NCBI GenBank assembly: GCA_035503715.1
Contig: DATJTE010000155.1
Span: forward strand, 19,507 to 83,506
Direction of reading: 5' to 3'
Origin: OAS926 sp035503715
Lineage (GTDB): Bacteria > Pseudomonadota > Alphaproteobacteria > Rhizobiales > Rhizobiaceae
Length of the DNA stretch: 64,000 nucleotides
Positions 25,988 through 34,155 of this stretch are shown here, in pieces. Position numbers and translations under genes: made by a program. The stretch's first letter is position 1, and every line of letters begins with the position of its first letter. Under the pieces are notes generated by a model. That model made no database searches. It was not told the DNA's origin and saw only the letters and a list, made by a program, of their open reading frames with translations.

Positions 25988-27205
25988 TTAGGCGTAACGT
26001 TGAAAGACCAGCGTCGCATTGGTGCCGCCGAAGCCGAACGAGTTCGAGAGCACGGTGTCGATCTTGGCGTTTTCAATCAGCTTGCGCACGATCGGCATGC
26101 CTTCGAATTCCGGATCGAGCGTTTCGATATGCGCGCTCTCGCCGATGAAGCGGCCCTGCATCATCAGGATCGAATAGATCGATTCCTGCACGCCGGCCGC
26201 ACCCAGCGAGTGACCGGTGAGCGATTTGGTGGAGGTGATGTGCGGTATCTTTTCGCCGAACACCTCCCGGATGGCACCCATCTCCTTGGAGTCGCCAACC
26301 GGCGTCGAGGTGCCATGCGTGTTGATGTAATCGACAGGCGTCTTCACCGTCGCCAGAGCCTGCCGCATGCAGCGCATCGCGCCTTCGCCCGATGGCGCGA
26401 CCATGTCGTAGCCGTCGGAGGTCGCACCGTAGCCGACGACCTCGGCGTAGATCTTCGAGCCGCGCGCTTTCGCGGCTTCAAGCTCTTCCAGCACCAGCAC
26501 TCCCGCACCGCCGGCAATGACGAACCCGTCCCGGTTCACATCATAGGCGCGCGACGCGGTCGCCGCCCGGTCGTTGAACTTTGAGGACATCGCGCCCATT
26601 GCGTCGAACAAATTGGACATCGTCCAGTCGAGATCTTCATGTCCGCCGGCGAAGATACGGTCCTGCTTGCCCCACTGGATGAGCTCATACGCATTGCCGA
26701 TGCAATGCGCCGAGGTCGAGCAGGCCGAGCTTATCGAATAGTTCACCCCGTGGATCTTGAACCATGTCGCGAGCGTTGCGGACGCGGTCGACGACATCGC
26801 CTTCGGCACCGCGAACGGCCCGATGCGCTTCGGGCTGTTGTTCTTCAACGTCGTTTCCGCCGCCTCAACGATCACCTTGGTCGACGGTCCGCCCGACCCC
26901 ATGACGATGCCTGTACGTTCGTTGGTAATTTCCTCGGGCGTCAGGTTCGCATCTGCGATCGCCTGCTGCATGGCGACGTGGTTCCACATGCCGCCCTTCG
27001 ACAGGAAGCGCGCAGCACGGCGATCGACCAGCTCGGTCGGATCGAGCGTCGGCGCGCCCCACACCTGGCACTTGAAGCCGTGGTCGGCGAAGTCTTGTGA
27101 AAAGGAGATGCCGGATTTGGCGTCGTGAAGGGAAGCTTGCACTTCGCTGGCGTTACTGCCGATCGAAGACACGATCCCTAGGCCCGTGACCACTACCCGT
27201 CTCAT
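25988..27205 (-). CDS. fabB: Beta-ketoacyl-ACP synthase I
   Basis: Condensing enzyme of fatty-acid synthesis, needed with FabA for unsaturated fatty acids. The 405-residue protein has the active-site Cys about 162 (SSACSTSAHCIGNAYE), catalytic His about 297 (NTHGTSTPVGD) and Lys327/His332 in KSLTGHSLGAAG. The FabB rather than FabF call rests on the adjacent fabA. The gap to fabA is about 29 bases. Confidence 0.94.
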   Translation of the reverse strand: MRRVVVTGLGIVSSIGSNASEVQASLHDAKSGISFSQDFADHGFKCQVWGAPTLDPTELVDRRAARFLSKGGMWNHVAMQQAIADANLTPEEITNERTGIVMGSGGPSTKVIVEAAETTLKNNSPKRIGPFAVPKAMSSTASATLATWFKIHGVNYSISSACSTSAHCIGNAYELIQWGKQDRIFAGGHEDLDWTMSNLFDAMGAMSSKFNDRAATASRAYDVNRDGFVIAGGAGVLVLEELEAAKARGSKIYAEVVGYGATSDGYDMVAPSGEGAMRCMRQALATVKTPVDYINTHGTSTPVGDSKEMGAIREVFGEKIPHITSTKSLTGHSLGAAGVQESIYSILMMQGRFIGESAHIETLDPEFEGMPIVRKLIENAKIDTVLSNSFGFGGTNATLVFQRYA

Positions 27206-27234
27206 CGCGTCCTTCCTGAATTCTTCTGGCGCGG

Positions 27235-27750
27235 TCAGGCCGCGGACTGTTTCGACAGACCGACTTTCAGGTCGGCTGCCGAGTATATGGGTTCACCGTC
27301 CGCCTTAAGCCAGCCATCGGCGATGCCGAGCACCAGCCGCCCGCGCATCACGCGCTTGAAATCGACGCCGTATTCGACCTTCTTGACCGCAGGCGTCACC
27401 ATGCCCTTGAACTTCACCTCGCCGGTCGAGAGCGCCATGCCTTTGCCAGGCTCGCCAAGCCAGCCGAGGTAGAAACCCGTCATTTGCCACATGGCATCGA
27501 GCCCGAGGCAGCCCGGCATGATCGGATTGCCGGGGAAATGGCATTCGAAGAACCAGAGGTCCGGCTTGATATCGAATTCCGCGCGGATAAAGCCCTTGTC
27601 GAAGGCTCCGCCGGTCTCGCTGATTTCGGTGATGCGGTCGAACATCAGCATGGGCGGGGCGGGAAGCTGAGCGTTGCCCGGCCCGAAAAGATCGCCACGC
27701 GCACAGGCGAGGAGGTCTTCGTAACCGTAGCTGGACTTGCGTTCCGCCAT
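27235..27750 (-). CDS. fabA: 3-hydroxydecanoyl-ACP dehydratase/isomerase
   Basis: Dehydrates and isomerises C10 intermediates to open the unsaturated fatty-acid branch. The start is set at the ATG giving MAERKSSYGYEDLLACARGD and 171 residues, the normal FabA length; the frame runs 25 codons further upstream without FabA similarity. The hot-dog active site has His71 in ECHFPGNPIMPG and Asp85 in CLGLDAMWQ. It is divergent from irr across about 230 bases. Confidence 0.96.
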   Translation of the reverse strand: MAERKSSYGYEDLLACARGDLFGPGNAQLPAPPMLMFDRITEISETGGAFDKGFIRAEFDIKPDLWFFECHFPGNPIMPGCLGLDAMWQMTGFYLGWLGEPGKGMALSTGEVKFKGMVTPAVKKVEYGVDFKRVMRGRLVLGIADGWLKADGEPIYSAADLKVGLSKQSAA

Positions 27751-27977
27751 GCGCCCTATCCCGTTGTGGACGCCGGGCGTCCTTCCAGATGCTCTAACAT
27801 AGAGCGTTTCCAGCCGGAAACGCATGAATGCGCTTAAACTGCCCGATTGCCGGGGTCAATGTGCCGCTATTGATCGGTTTTTTTTGACGGAATATATGTG
27901 CATTGAGCGAAATATAGTCATTTTCTGCCGTAAACCGTGATCGGCACGATACGGCAGGACGGGCGAGCAGCGAACGA

Positions 27978-28412
27978 ATGGACTTCAAAGGGCATAAACC
28001 CCAGATCGCCGTGGACAAACGTGTCCGCGACGCGGGTCTGCGCCCGACGCGCCAGCGTGTTGCGTTGGCTGAATTGCTGTTCGCGAAAGGCAATCGCCAT
28101 CTCTCCGCCGAGGAACTCCACGAGGAAGCGGTGACAGCCGGCGTGCCGGTATCGCTCGCGACGGTCTACAACGCGCTTCATCAGTTCACGGAGGCGGGGC
28201 TGCTGCGCATCCTCGCGGTCGAGGGGTCGAAGACCTATTTCGACACCAACACCTCCGACCACCATCATTTCTACATCGAAGGCGAGAACAGGATCTTCGA
28301 TATCGCTGATACGCCGGTGCGGGTGGTAGACCTTCCGGAGCCGCCGGAGGGCATGGAGATCGTCAACGTGGACATCGTCGTCCGGCTTCGCCAGAAGCGC
28401 GGCGGCCAGTGA
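27978..28412 (+). CDS. irr: Iron response regulator Irr (Fur family)
   Basis: Global iron regulator of Rhizobiales, active under iron limitation. The 144-residue protein has a winged helix (GLRPTRQRVALAELLFAKGNRHLSAEELHEEA) with recognition helix SLATVYNALHQF. The Irr-type His cluster TSDHHHFYIEGE (His 95-97) binds haem or metal. The N-terminal haem-regulatory Gly-Cys-Pro motif of Bradyrhizobium Irr is absent, as in other non-Bradyrhizobium members. Location beside fabA is conserved in this order. Confidence 0.92.
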   Translation: MDFKGHKPQIAVDKRVRDAGLRPTRQRVALAELLFAKGNRHLSAEELHEEAVTAGVPVSLATVYNALHQFTEAGLLRILAVEGSKTYFDTNTSDHHHFYIEGENRIFDIADTPVRVVDLPEPPEGMEIVNVDIVVRLRQKRGGQ

Positions 28413-28777
28413 CCGATCCACGGTCGGTCGACCTCATCGTCAAGCTGGAATGGGCTGCGGTGGCGCTTGCCGCGCTGATTGCCTACTGGTTCGTCGGCCG
28501 CTGGTGGTTCTTCGCCCTGCTGATCCTCGCGCCGGATCTCTCAATGCTGGGCTATCTGGTCGGCAAGCGGGCAGGGGCGATCGCCTACAATCTCGCGCAT
28601 ATCCTGTTCTGGCCGATCATCCTGCTGCTCTATGGCACGTTCGTAGGCAGCCGCTTGAGCCTCGAGCTCGGTTTGATCTGGCTCGCCCACATCGCGGTCG
28701 ATCGCGCGCTTGGTTACGGCCTGAAATACGCGACCGATTTCCGCGACACCCATCTTGGCCGCATCGGCCGCGACTAG
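28409..28777 (+). CDS. DUF4260 membrane protein
   Basis: A 122-residue protein with about four hydrophobic helices (EWAAVALAALIAYWFVG, WWFFALLILAPDLSMLGYLVG) and the DUF4260 C-terminal signature IAVDRALGYGLKYATDFRDTHLGRIGR. It starts at GTG overlapping the irr stop by 4 bases, so it is cotranslated with irr. Function is unknown. The 3' end overlaps the convergent SH3 gene by 4 bases. Confidence 0.85.
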   Translation: MTDPRSVDLIVKLEWAAVALAALIAYWFVGRWWFFALLILAPDLSMLGYLVGKRAGAIAYNLAHILFWPIILLLYGTFVGSRLSLELGLIWLAHIAVDRALGYGLKYATDFRDTHLGRIGRD

Positions 28778-29334
28778 TTCTTGAACAACTCGCCCGGATA
28801 GGCGCCCCAGACCTGGGACTGCTGGACCCAGCCGGTGTGCCCGGCAAACGTCATCTCGCACCAATCGCCGTTGCACGAATGAATCGTGCCGATAACGCCC
28901 GGTTCGAGCGCCGCGACTTTATTTGCACCGCTGCTCGGTTCGGTCAAAAGGTCGATGCGGGCATCCTTGCCCTTCTGCCACGGCGCTGCGATCGCGGTCC
29001 GCTTGCCGGAGAGCAGGGATTGGTTGACCCAGCCCTCGGAGCCGTCGGAATCGCGCACACGCCGCCAATTGTCGTATTCCTGGATGATTTCCATCGGCAG
29101 GCCTGGCTTCAGGTACATCCAGTCGACGGCGTAACCCAGCCCGGGGCCGATGCGGGAGTTCACGCGGCCCGACTTCAGGCTGACGAAACGCGGCAGCGGC
29201 AGGCCGCTTGGACCGCGCGCCACGCTCTGCGTTGTCGTCGGATCGGGAAGCTGATCGGCGAATACGGGAATCGTGAAAAGCACTGAAACGGCGGCCGCAA
29301 CGGCTGCCAGTCGAAGCGACGCGGAACCTGACAC
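28774..29334 (-). CDS. Exported bacterial SH3-domain protein
   Basis: A 186-residue protein with a signal peptide (LRLAAVAAAVSVLFTIPVFA before DQLPDP) and two SH3-like repeats. The first has FVSLKSGRVNSRIGPGLGYAVDWMYLKPGLP with DNWRRVRDSDGSEGWVN, and the second has LEPGVIGTIHSCNGDWCEMTFAGHTGWV. This is the SH3_4/DUF1058 arrangement found in many alphaproteobacteria, presumed to act on the cell wall. The next gene upstream is divergent. Confidence 0.85.
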   Translation of the reverse strand: MSGSASLRLAAVAAAVSVLFTIPVFADQLPDPTTTQSVARGPSGLPLPRFVSLKSGRVNSRIGPGLGYAVDWMYLKPGLPMEIIQEYDNWRRVRDSDGSEGWVNQSLLSGKRTAIAAPWQKGKDARIDLLTEPSSGANKVAALEPGVIGTIHSCNGDWCEMTFAGHTGWVQQSQVWGAYPGELFKN

Positions 29335-29495
29335 CCTTCGCCCTCTGCTCCAAGCGGGCCTGCCCTGGGTTGAGGGAGCCCTTTTTCTTTGTCTTCGGCC
29401 GGGCCTCTGTTAAAGAGGGCCGCGAACCGGGACCGTCTTCCGAGTTTCGCCCGTCTTGGTTAAAGAGGTCTCAACGACCCGTTCTTGAGGAAGCG

Positions 29496-30497
29496 ATGGC
29501 CGGCAAAAAAAAGCCCCTCGTCGTTATTACGCGTAAGCTGCCCGACCAGGTCGAAACCCGCATGCGGGAATTGTTCGACGCCCGCCTCAATGTCGATAAC
29601 ACGCCGATGAGCAAGGTCGAGCTCGCTGCTGCGGTCCGTGAAGCCGACGTGCTCGTGCCGACACTGACGGACCGTATCGATGCCGAGCTGATCGCCAAGG
29701 CCGGTGACAGTTTGAAGCTCATCGCCAACTACGGAAACGGCATCGATCACATCGATGTCGCAGCCGCCGCGAAAAAAGGCATCACCGTCACCAACACGCC
29801 CGGCGTTCTGACCGAAGACACCGCGGACATGACCATGGCGCTGATTCTGGCGGTGCCGCGCCGCCTTGTTGAAGGCGCCGGTGTCTTGAAATCGAGCGGC
29901 AAATGGGCCGGCTGGTCGCCGACCTGGATGCTTGGTCGCCGTATCTGGGGCAAACGCCTGGGCATTGTCGGCATGGGCCGCATCGGCACGGCCGTCGCAC
30001 GTCGCGCCAAAGCCTTCGGTCTCTCCATCCACTACCACAACCGCCACCGCGTGCTGCAGTCGGTCGAGGATGAGCTTGAGGCGACCTATTGGGAAAGCCT
30101 CGACCAGATGCTCGCGCGCATGGACATCATTTCGGTCAACTGCCCCTCGACGCCGGCGACCTTCCATCTGCTCTCGGCGCGGCGTCTCGCACTGCTGCAG
30201 CCGTCGGCATACATCGTCAACACGGCGCGCGGCGACATCATCGACGAGCATGCCTTGATCCAGCTCATTCAGGACGGGAAGCTCGCCGGAGCCGGTCTCG
30301 ACGTCTTCGAGCATGAGCCTGCGGTCAATCCGAAGCTGGTGAAGCTCGCCTCGAAGGGCAAGGTCGTGCTTCTGCCGCACACTGCTTCTGCCACGATCGA
30401 AGGCCGCGTCGACATGGGAGAGAAGGTGATCATCAACATTCGCGCCTTCGCCGACGGCCACCGCCCGCCGGATCGGGTTTTGCCGAACAAGGTGTAA
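29496..30497 (+). CDS. D-2-hydroxyacid dehydrogenase (glyoxylate/D-glycerate type)
   Basis: A 333-residue NAD(P)H-dependent enzyme, probably reducing glyoxylate or hydroxypyruvate. The Rossmann motif is GIVGMGRIGTAVARRAKAFG (about 150-170). The catalytic Arg lies in NTARGDIIDE, Glu in DVFEHEP and His in LLPHTASATIEGR. The ATG at 29496 follows TTGAGGAAGCG and gives MAGKKKPLVVITRKLPD; an upstream extension lacks similarity. Substrate is not determined by sequence; a second family member (ghrA) occurs later in the window. Confidence 0.88.
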   Translation: MAGKKKPLVVITRKLPDQVETRMRELFDARLNVDNTPMSKVELAAAVREADVLVPTLTDRIDAELIAKAGDSLKLIANYGNGIDHIDVAAAAKKGITVTNTPGVLTEDTADMTMALILAVPRRLVEGAGVLKSSGKWAGWSPTWMLGRRIWGKRLGIVGMGRIGTAVARRAKAFGLSIHYHNRHRVLQSVEDELEATYWESLDQMLARMDIISVNCPSTPATFHLLSARRLALLQPSAYIVNTARGDIIDEHALIQLIQDGKLAGAGLDVFEHEPAVNPKLVKLASKGKVVLLPHTASATIEGRVDMGEKVIINIRAFADGHRPPDRVLPNKV

Positions 30498-30632
30498 TCC
30501 AGCTTTGGTTCCTCTCCCCACTTCGCGGGGCGCCTGCCGGGCGAGGCAACGAGTCTCGCCCCGGCTCTCGCGCGAAGGCGACCGAGGTATGCAGTTTCGA
30601 AAAGGTACGATGCTGCTTCGTGGCATGGGCGA
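30498..30632 (+). other. Intergenic stem-loops
   Basis: This 135-base gap contains CCCC/GGGG around an ACTTCGC loop near 30517-30531. A longer stem CCGGGCGAG(30537-30545)/CTCGCCCCGG(30555-30564) with one bulged base follows. No T tract follows either. They may act as a terminator after the dehydrogenase gene or be a degenerate intergenic repeat. No gene was identified. Confidence 0.4.
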
Positions 30633-31061
30633 TCAGGACGTATCGAAAGGTCGGGGCGCGGCGACGGTCAGCGCGCCCGACATAGCCAAGAGAAATAGCG
30701 CCAGTTGCCGGAGCATGATGTAGCGTCGAGCCGGCCGGCGTCCGAAGCAGTGGGGCATTGTCGACTGTTTCCGCACCGCCAGCGCCAGCGCGCGAAAACA
30801 GCTGGCAAGGCGCACAAGGTCGGCAACGCTGTCGCCACCGGGCATCGGGGCGGGCTGGTGCGGGGCGGCGACGCCCACCGCCAGCGCTTCGCCGATAACG
30901 AAATCGCGGGCGACGGCCTCGGCCTGACGCAGAATCCAGAGGATCAGACACCGGGTTGGGAGAGACCGGCCGCAAGCGCGTTCGGCCAGCACGGCGAGCG
31001 CGACCAGCACCCGCGCTATGTTTGCCAGCGCCTGTCCGTCGTCCTCTGCCTTCCAGTCCAT
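30633..31061 (-). CDS. Hypothetical protein
   Basis: A 142-residue protein starting MDWKAEDDGQALANIARVLV, with GGAG six bases before the ATG. The N-terminal half is helical and hydrophobic with regularly spaced Arg/Glu (LAVLAERACGRSLPTRCLIL, LRQAEAVARDFVIGEALAV), and the C-terminus ends with a hydrophobic stretch LALFLLAMSGALTVAA. I recall similar short proteins in Mesorhizobium-type genomes but no named family. The end lies close to an intergenic stem-loop region. Confidence 0.6.
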   Translation of the reverse strand: MDWKAEDDGQALANIARVLVALAVLAERACGRSLPTRCLILWILRQAEAVARDFVIGEALAVGVAAPHQPAPMPGGDSVADLVRLASCFRALALAVRKQSTMPHCFGRRPARRYIMLRQLALFLLAMSGALTVAAPRPFDTS

Positions 31062-31197
31062 ATCCGTCTCCGTGTTGGTCGCGGAGATTATGGATGAGGT
31101 CGAGAGAGGGGTGGACGAACTTGGGAAAACATTCCTGACATATGCTGACAGGGGCGGTGCGAGGGGCGGGTACGAATCTGAAAAGATGCGACGCGCT

Positions 31198-31635
31198 TCA
31201 GGCAAATATTTGCGAGTGGGAGGCGGTGATCACCGATATATTCCCGTCCATGCCGACCTCAATTTCGCACCCGTCGAATTTGCGATGCTCGCCCCGGTCC
31301 AGCCTGACTGCGACCGGCGTCGGCCAGCCCATTTCCTTCGCGACGATCAGGCCGAGCAGCAAGATCGCATCCGGCTCGTGCAGCACGAGCGCCGCGGGCG
31401 CATGACCGTTATGAGCGAGTTCCAGCAAGACAGCAGCGGCCGACGATGAGCCGATTGTGCCGGGCAGAAACAGTACGCGCCCGGCAATCGACATGCCGTG
31501 ATCGGGATGCCGGACGTCCGCGATCTTTCCGGTTCTCGGGTCGACGCCGCCCCAGAAACTGATCGGCGCGCCGAGCACCAGCGCCTGGCCGCGGCCTGCC
31601 GCCCCCTCAACCAATATCTCCGCATGGACCGTCAT
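31198..31635 (-). CDS. Aconitase X swivel (small) subunit, DUF126
   Basis: A 145-residue protein beginning MTVHAEILVEGAAGRGQALV. It is the swivel domain of the aconitase superfamily: PISFWGGVDPRTGKIADVRHPDHG and the phosphate-loop-like GTIGSSSAAAVLLEL. Its start overlaps the stop of the large subunit by ATGA, so the pair forms one enzyme. Bacterial aconitase X has been shown to dehydrate cis-3-hydroxy-L-proline. The canonical GRGSSS turn appears here as GTIGSSS. Confidence 0.85.
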   Translation of the reverse strand: MTVHAEILVEGAAGRGQALVLGAPISFWGGVDPRTGKIADVRHPDHGMSIAGRVLFLPGTIGSSSAAAVLLELAHNGHAPAALVLHEPDAILLLGLIVAKEMGWPTPVAVRLDRGEHRKFDGCEIEVGMDGNISVITASHSQIFA

Positions 31636-32885
31636 GTCGGCATGTCCGACAGCACGGTCCGGCCCGTGACCGCGCTCTCGACACAGTCGGCGAGCGAGGC
31701 ATAGATAACGCCATAGCCCGTATTGCCCGGCGCATAATGCGCGAACTTGCCGGAATTGGTCATCAGCACGCCACCCAGCAGCGTCGGCAGGATTGGCGTG
31801 ACGACCACACATGTGTCCGCGACGATGACAACGCCGCTTGTCTCAAGCGCTTTCCTTCGCTCGCTAAGCTGCGCGATGACATGCCGGCCCGTGCAGGCGT
31901 GGATAGGCACCGTCAGTTTTCGACCGGCGATCAGCCGCTCCAGTTCGTCAAACTCGGCAAGCGAAAGGTGCGGGCTGCCGATCGCCACCGCGTCGATCGT
32001 CTCCGACGGTCTAACGGTGGAGAGGCGCTTCCGCGCATCGGCAACCATGGCTGGCGTTACATGGATCATCGTTTCCGGCGGTATGCCGCCCAGCGCGGTT
32101 TCCGCGGTTGGCGCTTCGGGTGTCACGCCGGCGATGTGAAACAGGCCGACCGCGCCGGAGGATGCCGCTGCCGCGCCGAAAGCTTTCAGCGCATCCTCGC
32201 CGGGATGCCTCGATACGCCGGTCACGACACCAATGGCGGTGCCAACCTCGCGGCCGTACAAGCTGCCGAGGATCGGCCAGGCGAAAGCCGACTCGAGAAA
32301 TGCGGCGGGCAGGGCGCTGACGTCGAACACCAGCGTCGCCAGTCGGTTCTCAGACCGGTGCAGCCCGTAATCAGGTGCGCGGCCGGCAATCGCGCAGGCA
32401 ATGTCGAGAAAATCGCCATAGCGGTTGGTCCGTGCGCCGAGCACCGAATTGCAGAAGACGACGGCGTTGGATTCGCCCCAGGCGACATCGGCACCCTGCG
32501 CCGGCCGGTGTCCGGCCTGATAGGGCGCACAGGTCCAGCTCTGTTCGCAGCCGAGCGTCCTGTAGGCATCCATCATGCGGCGCGCCATCGTGCGTTGCGG
32601 CTCTTCCAGCAGCACCCGCGAGCAGCCCATGAGGTCGAGCGCGCCGACATTGAGCGTTGCTCGCACGGAAACCTTCGCGCCGCCATCGACGAGTTTCTCC
32701 GCGAACAGCGTGCCGGAGTCTCCGTGATAGAGCGCGCCATCGATATGCGCCGAAGCGATCGGGATCAGCCGCGTCGCGCCGAGTAGCCTGGCGCTGTCGG
32801 CGACGATGCGCATCGCCATCGCGGCGCCTTCGCCGCGCTCGCCCGAGGCGATGGCCCTTTCGTCGGCCGACAGGGTCAGTGTCAC
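31632..32885 (-). CDS. Aconitase X catalytic (large) subunit, DUF521
   Basis: A 417-residue iron-sulfur hydro-lyase subunit starting at GTG, which overlaps the upstream acetyltransferase stop as GTGA; the long frame before it encodes nothing AcnX-like. Signatures are SAHIDGALYHGDSGTLFAEKL near the N-terminus, AWGESNAVVFCNSVLGARTNRYGDFLD (about 135-161), a C-terminal ADTCVVVTPI and TNSGKFAHYAPG. Cysteines in SWTCAPYQAGHRP, HACTGRH and ADTCVVV are candidates for cluster ligands. The likely substrate is cis-3-hydroxy-L-proline (known for bacterial AcnX), but no proline racemase or reductase is adjacent. Confidence 0.88.
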   Translation of the reverse strand: MTLTLSADERAIASGERGEGAAMAMRIVADSARLLGATRLIPIASAHIDGALYHGDSGTLFAEKLVDGGAKVSVRATLNVGALDLMGCSRVLLEEPQRTMARRMMDAYRTLGCEQSWTCAPYQAGHRPAQGADVAWGESNAVVFCNSVLGARTNRYGDFLDIACAIAGRAPDYGLHRSENRLATLVFDVSALPAAFLESAFAWPILGSLYGREVGTAIGVVTGVSRHPGEDALKAFGAAAASSGAVGLFHIAGVTPEAPTAETALGGIPPETMIHVTPAMVADARKRLSTVRPSETIDAVAIGSPHLSLAEFDELERLIAGRKLTVPIHACTGRHVIAQLSERRKALETSGVVIVADTCVVVTPILPTLLGGVLMTNSGKFAHYAPGNTGYGVIYASLADCVESAVTGRTVLSDMPT

Positions 32886-33355
32886 GACAGAACCTTGCGC
32901 ATCGTTACCGATGTCGACCGGTCGAAACCGGGATGCGCCGTCCGGCCTGTCTCCTGGAAACCGAGCCTGGCGAACGCCGCATGGTTGCCAGTGAGTTCCA
33001 CGCGGGTCTGCAGTTCGATGACAGGCTTGCCGTGATCCTTCGCATGCGCTTCCGCAGCCACGAGCAGCACGCGGCCAATTCCGGCGCGCTGAAGCTCCGG
33101 CGCGATCGCTAGCTTGCCGAGGTAGAAGCGATCGGCTTTCTCGGCGAGGAAAACGCAGCCCGCAAGTTGATCGCCGCGCCATGCGATGAAGCCGATTTCG
33201 CTCACGGTCTTCTTCGCGAGACTGTCTATCGTCAGCCTGTGCGCGGAGGACGGCGGATCGATCACGCCGTCCATGTAGGCGAACGATGCGCGGATAAGAT
33301 CGAGCAATCCCTCCCAGCGGTCGAAGCCGGCCTCGATCTGCGCGATCTTCACCAT
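32882..33355 (-). CDS. GNAT-family N-acetyltransferase
   Basis: A 157-residue acetyltransferase with the acetyl-CoA loop LGKLAIAPELQRAGIGRVLLVAAEAHAKDHG (about 75-105) and the downstream NHAAFARLGFQETGR. The ATG at 33355 begins one base after the moeB-like stop and gives MVKIAQIEAGFDRW; an in-frame start 51 bases upstream would overlap moeB. It is coupled to the aconitase X large subunit by a 4-base overlap. The acetylated substrate is unknown. Confidence 0.85.
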   Translation of the reverse strand: MVKIAQIEAGFDRWEGLLDLIRASFAYMDGVIDPPSSAHRLTIDSLAKKTVSEIGFIAWRGDQLAGCVFLAEKADRFYLGKLAIAPELQRAGIGRVLLVAAEAHAKDHGKPVIELQTRVELTGNHAAFARLGFQETGRTAHPGFDRSTSVTMRKVLS

Positions 33356-33356
33356 C

Positions 33357-34124
33357 TCAGACAAGGCGTTTGTACCGGACCGTATCGAATCGCGCGCCGA
33401 GCGCATCGTACAGCAGCAGCCGCCCGACCAGCGGCTCGCCGATGCCCGTGATCAGCTTGATCGCTTCCATCGCCTGCAGTGTGCCGACGACGCCGGTCAG
33501 CGCGCCGATCACGCCGGCTTCTGCGCAGGATGGAACCATGTCGCGCGGCGGCGGCTCCGGAAACAGATCGCGGTATGACGGGTTCTGCCTTCCGTCCGGT
33601 CCCGTCTCATGGGGGATTAGCACGGTGAGCGACCCGTCGAACCGGCCGACCGCGGCATGCACGAGCGGTTTTTTCTCCGCTTCGCATGCGTCTGCCACCG
33701 CATAGCGCGTATCGAAATTATCGGACCCGTCGATGACGAGATCGTAGGCGCGAACGAGCGCCGCGGCGTTTTTCGCATCGAGTCGTATCGCGTGCACCTC
33801 GACGGTCACATGCGGGTTTAGCCGCGTCACCGTATTTGCCGCGCTTTCTCCTTTCGGAATGCCGACTGCGTCGGTGGAATGGATCACCTGCCGTTGCAGA
33901 TTGGAAAGCGAGACCGTGTCGTCATCGACAACGCCGATCGTGCCTACGCCGGCGGCGGCTAGGTACTGGATTACGGGCGCGCCTAAGCCTCCAGCGCCGA
34001 TCACCAGCGCACGTGCGCGCTTAAGCTTCTGCTGTCCAGGTCCACCGACTTCGGGCAGCACGATGTGGCGCGCGTAACGCTCAAGCTCGTCCATCGACAG
34101 CGGCGCCGGGTCGTGTTGGTTCAT
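33357..34124 (-). CDS. moeB: HesA/MoeB/ThiF-family adenylyltransferase
   Basis: An E1-like enzyme of 255 residues that adenylates a ubiquitin-like sulfur carrier, normally MoaD in molybdopterin synthesis. It has ELERYARHIVLPEVGGPGQQKL, the ATP-binding VIGAGGLGAPVIQYLAAAGVG (about 41-61), the acidic VVDDDTVSLSNLQRQ and DGSDNFDTRY. The two CxxC zinc pairs of E. coli MoeB are missing; the only cysteines are in DACEAEKK and PSCAEAG. No moaD, moaE or thiS is nearby, so MoeB versus ThiF function is open. It heads the GNAT-AcnX operon. Confidence 0.82.
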   Translation of the reverse strand: MNQHDPAPLSMDELERYARHIVLPEVGGPGQQKLKRARALVIGAGGLGAPVIQYLAAAGVGTIGVVDDDTVSLSNLQRQVIHSTDAVGIPKGESAANTVTRLNPHVTVEVHAIRLDAKNAAALVRAYDLVIDGSDNFDTRYAVADACEAEKKPLVHAAVGRFDGSLTVLIPHETGPDGRQNPSYRDLFPEPPPRDMVPSCAEAGVIGALTGVVGTLQAMEAIKLITGIGEPLVGRLLLYDALGARFDTVRYKRLV

Positions 34125-34155
34125 TCCGGAAGCATAGCGGCGGCGAACCGCCTTG

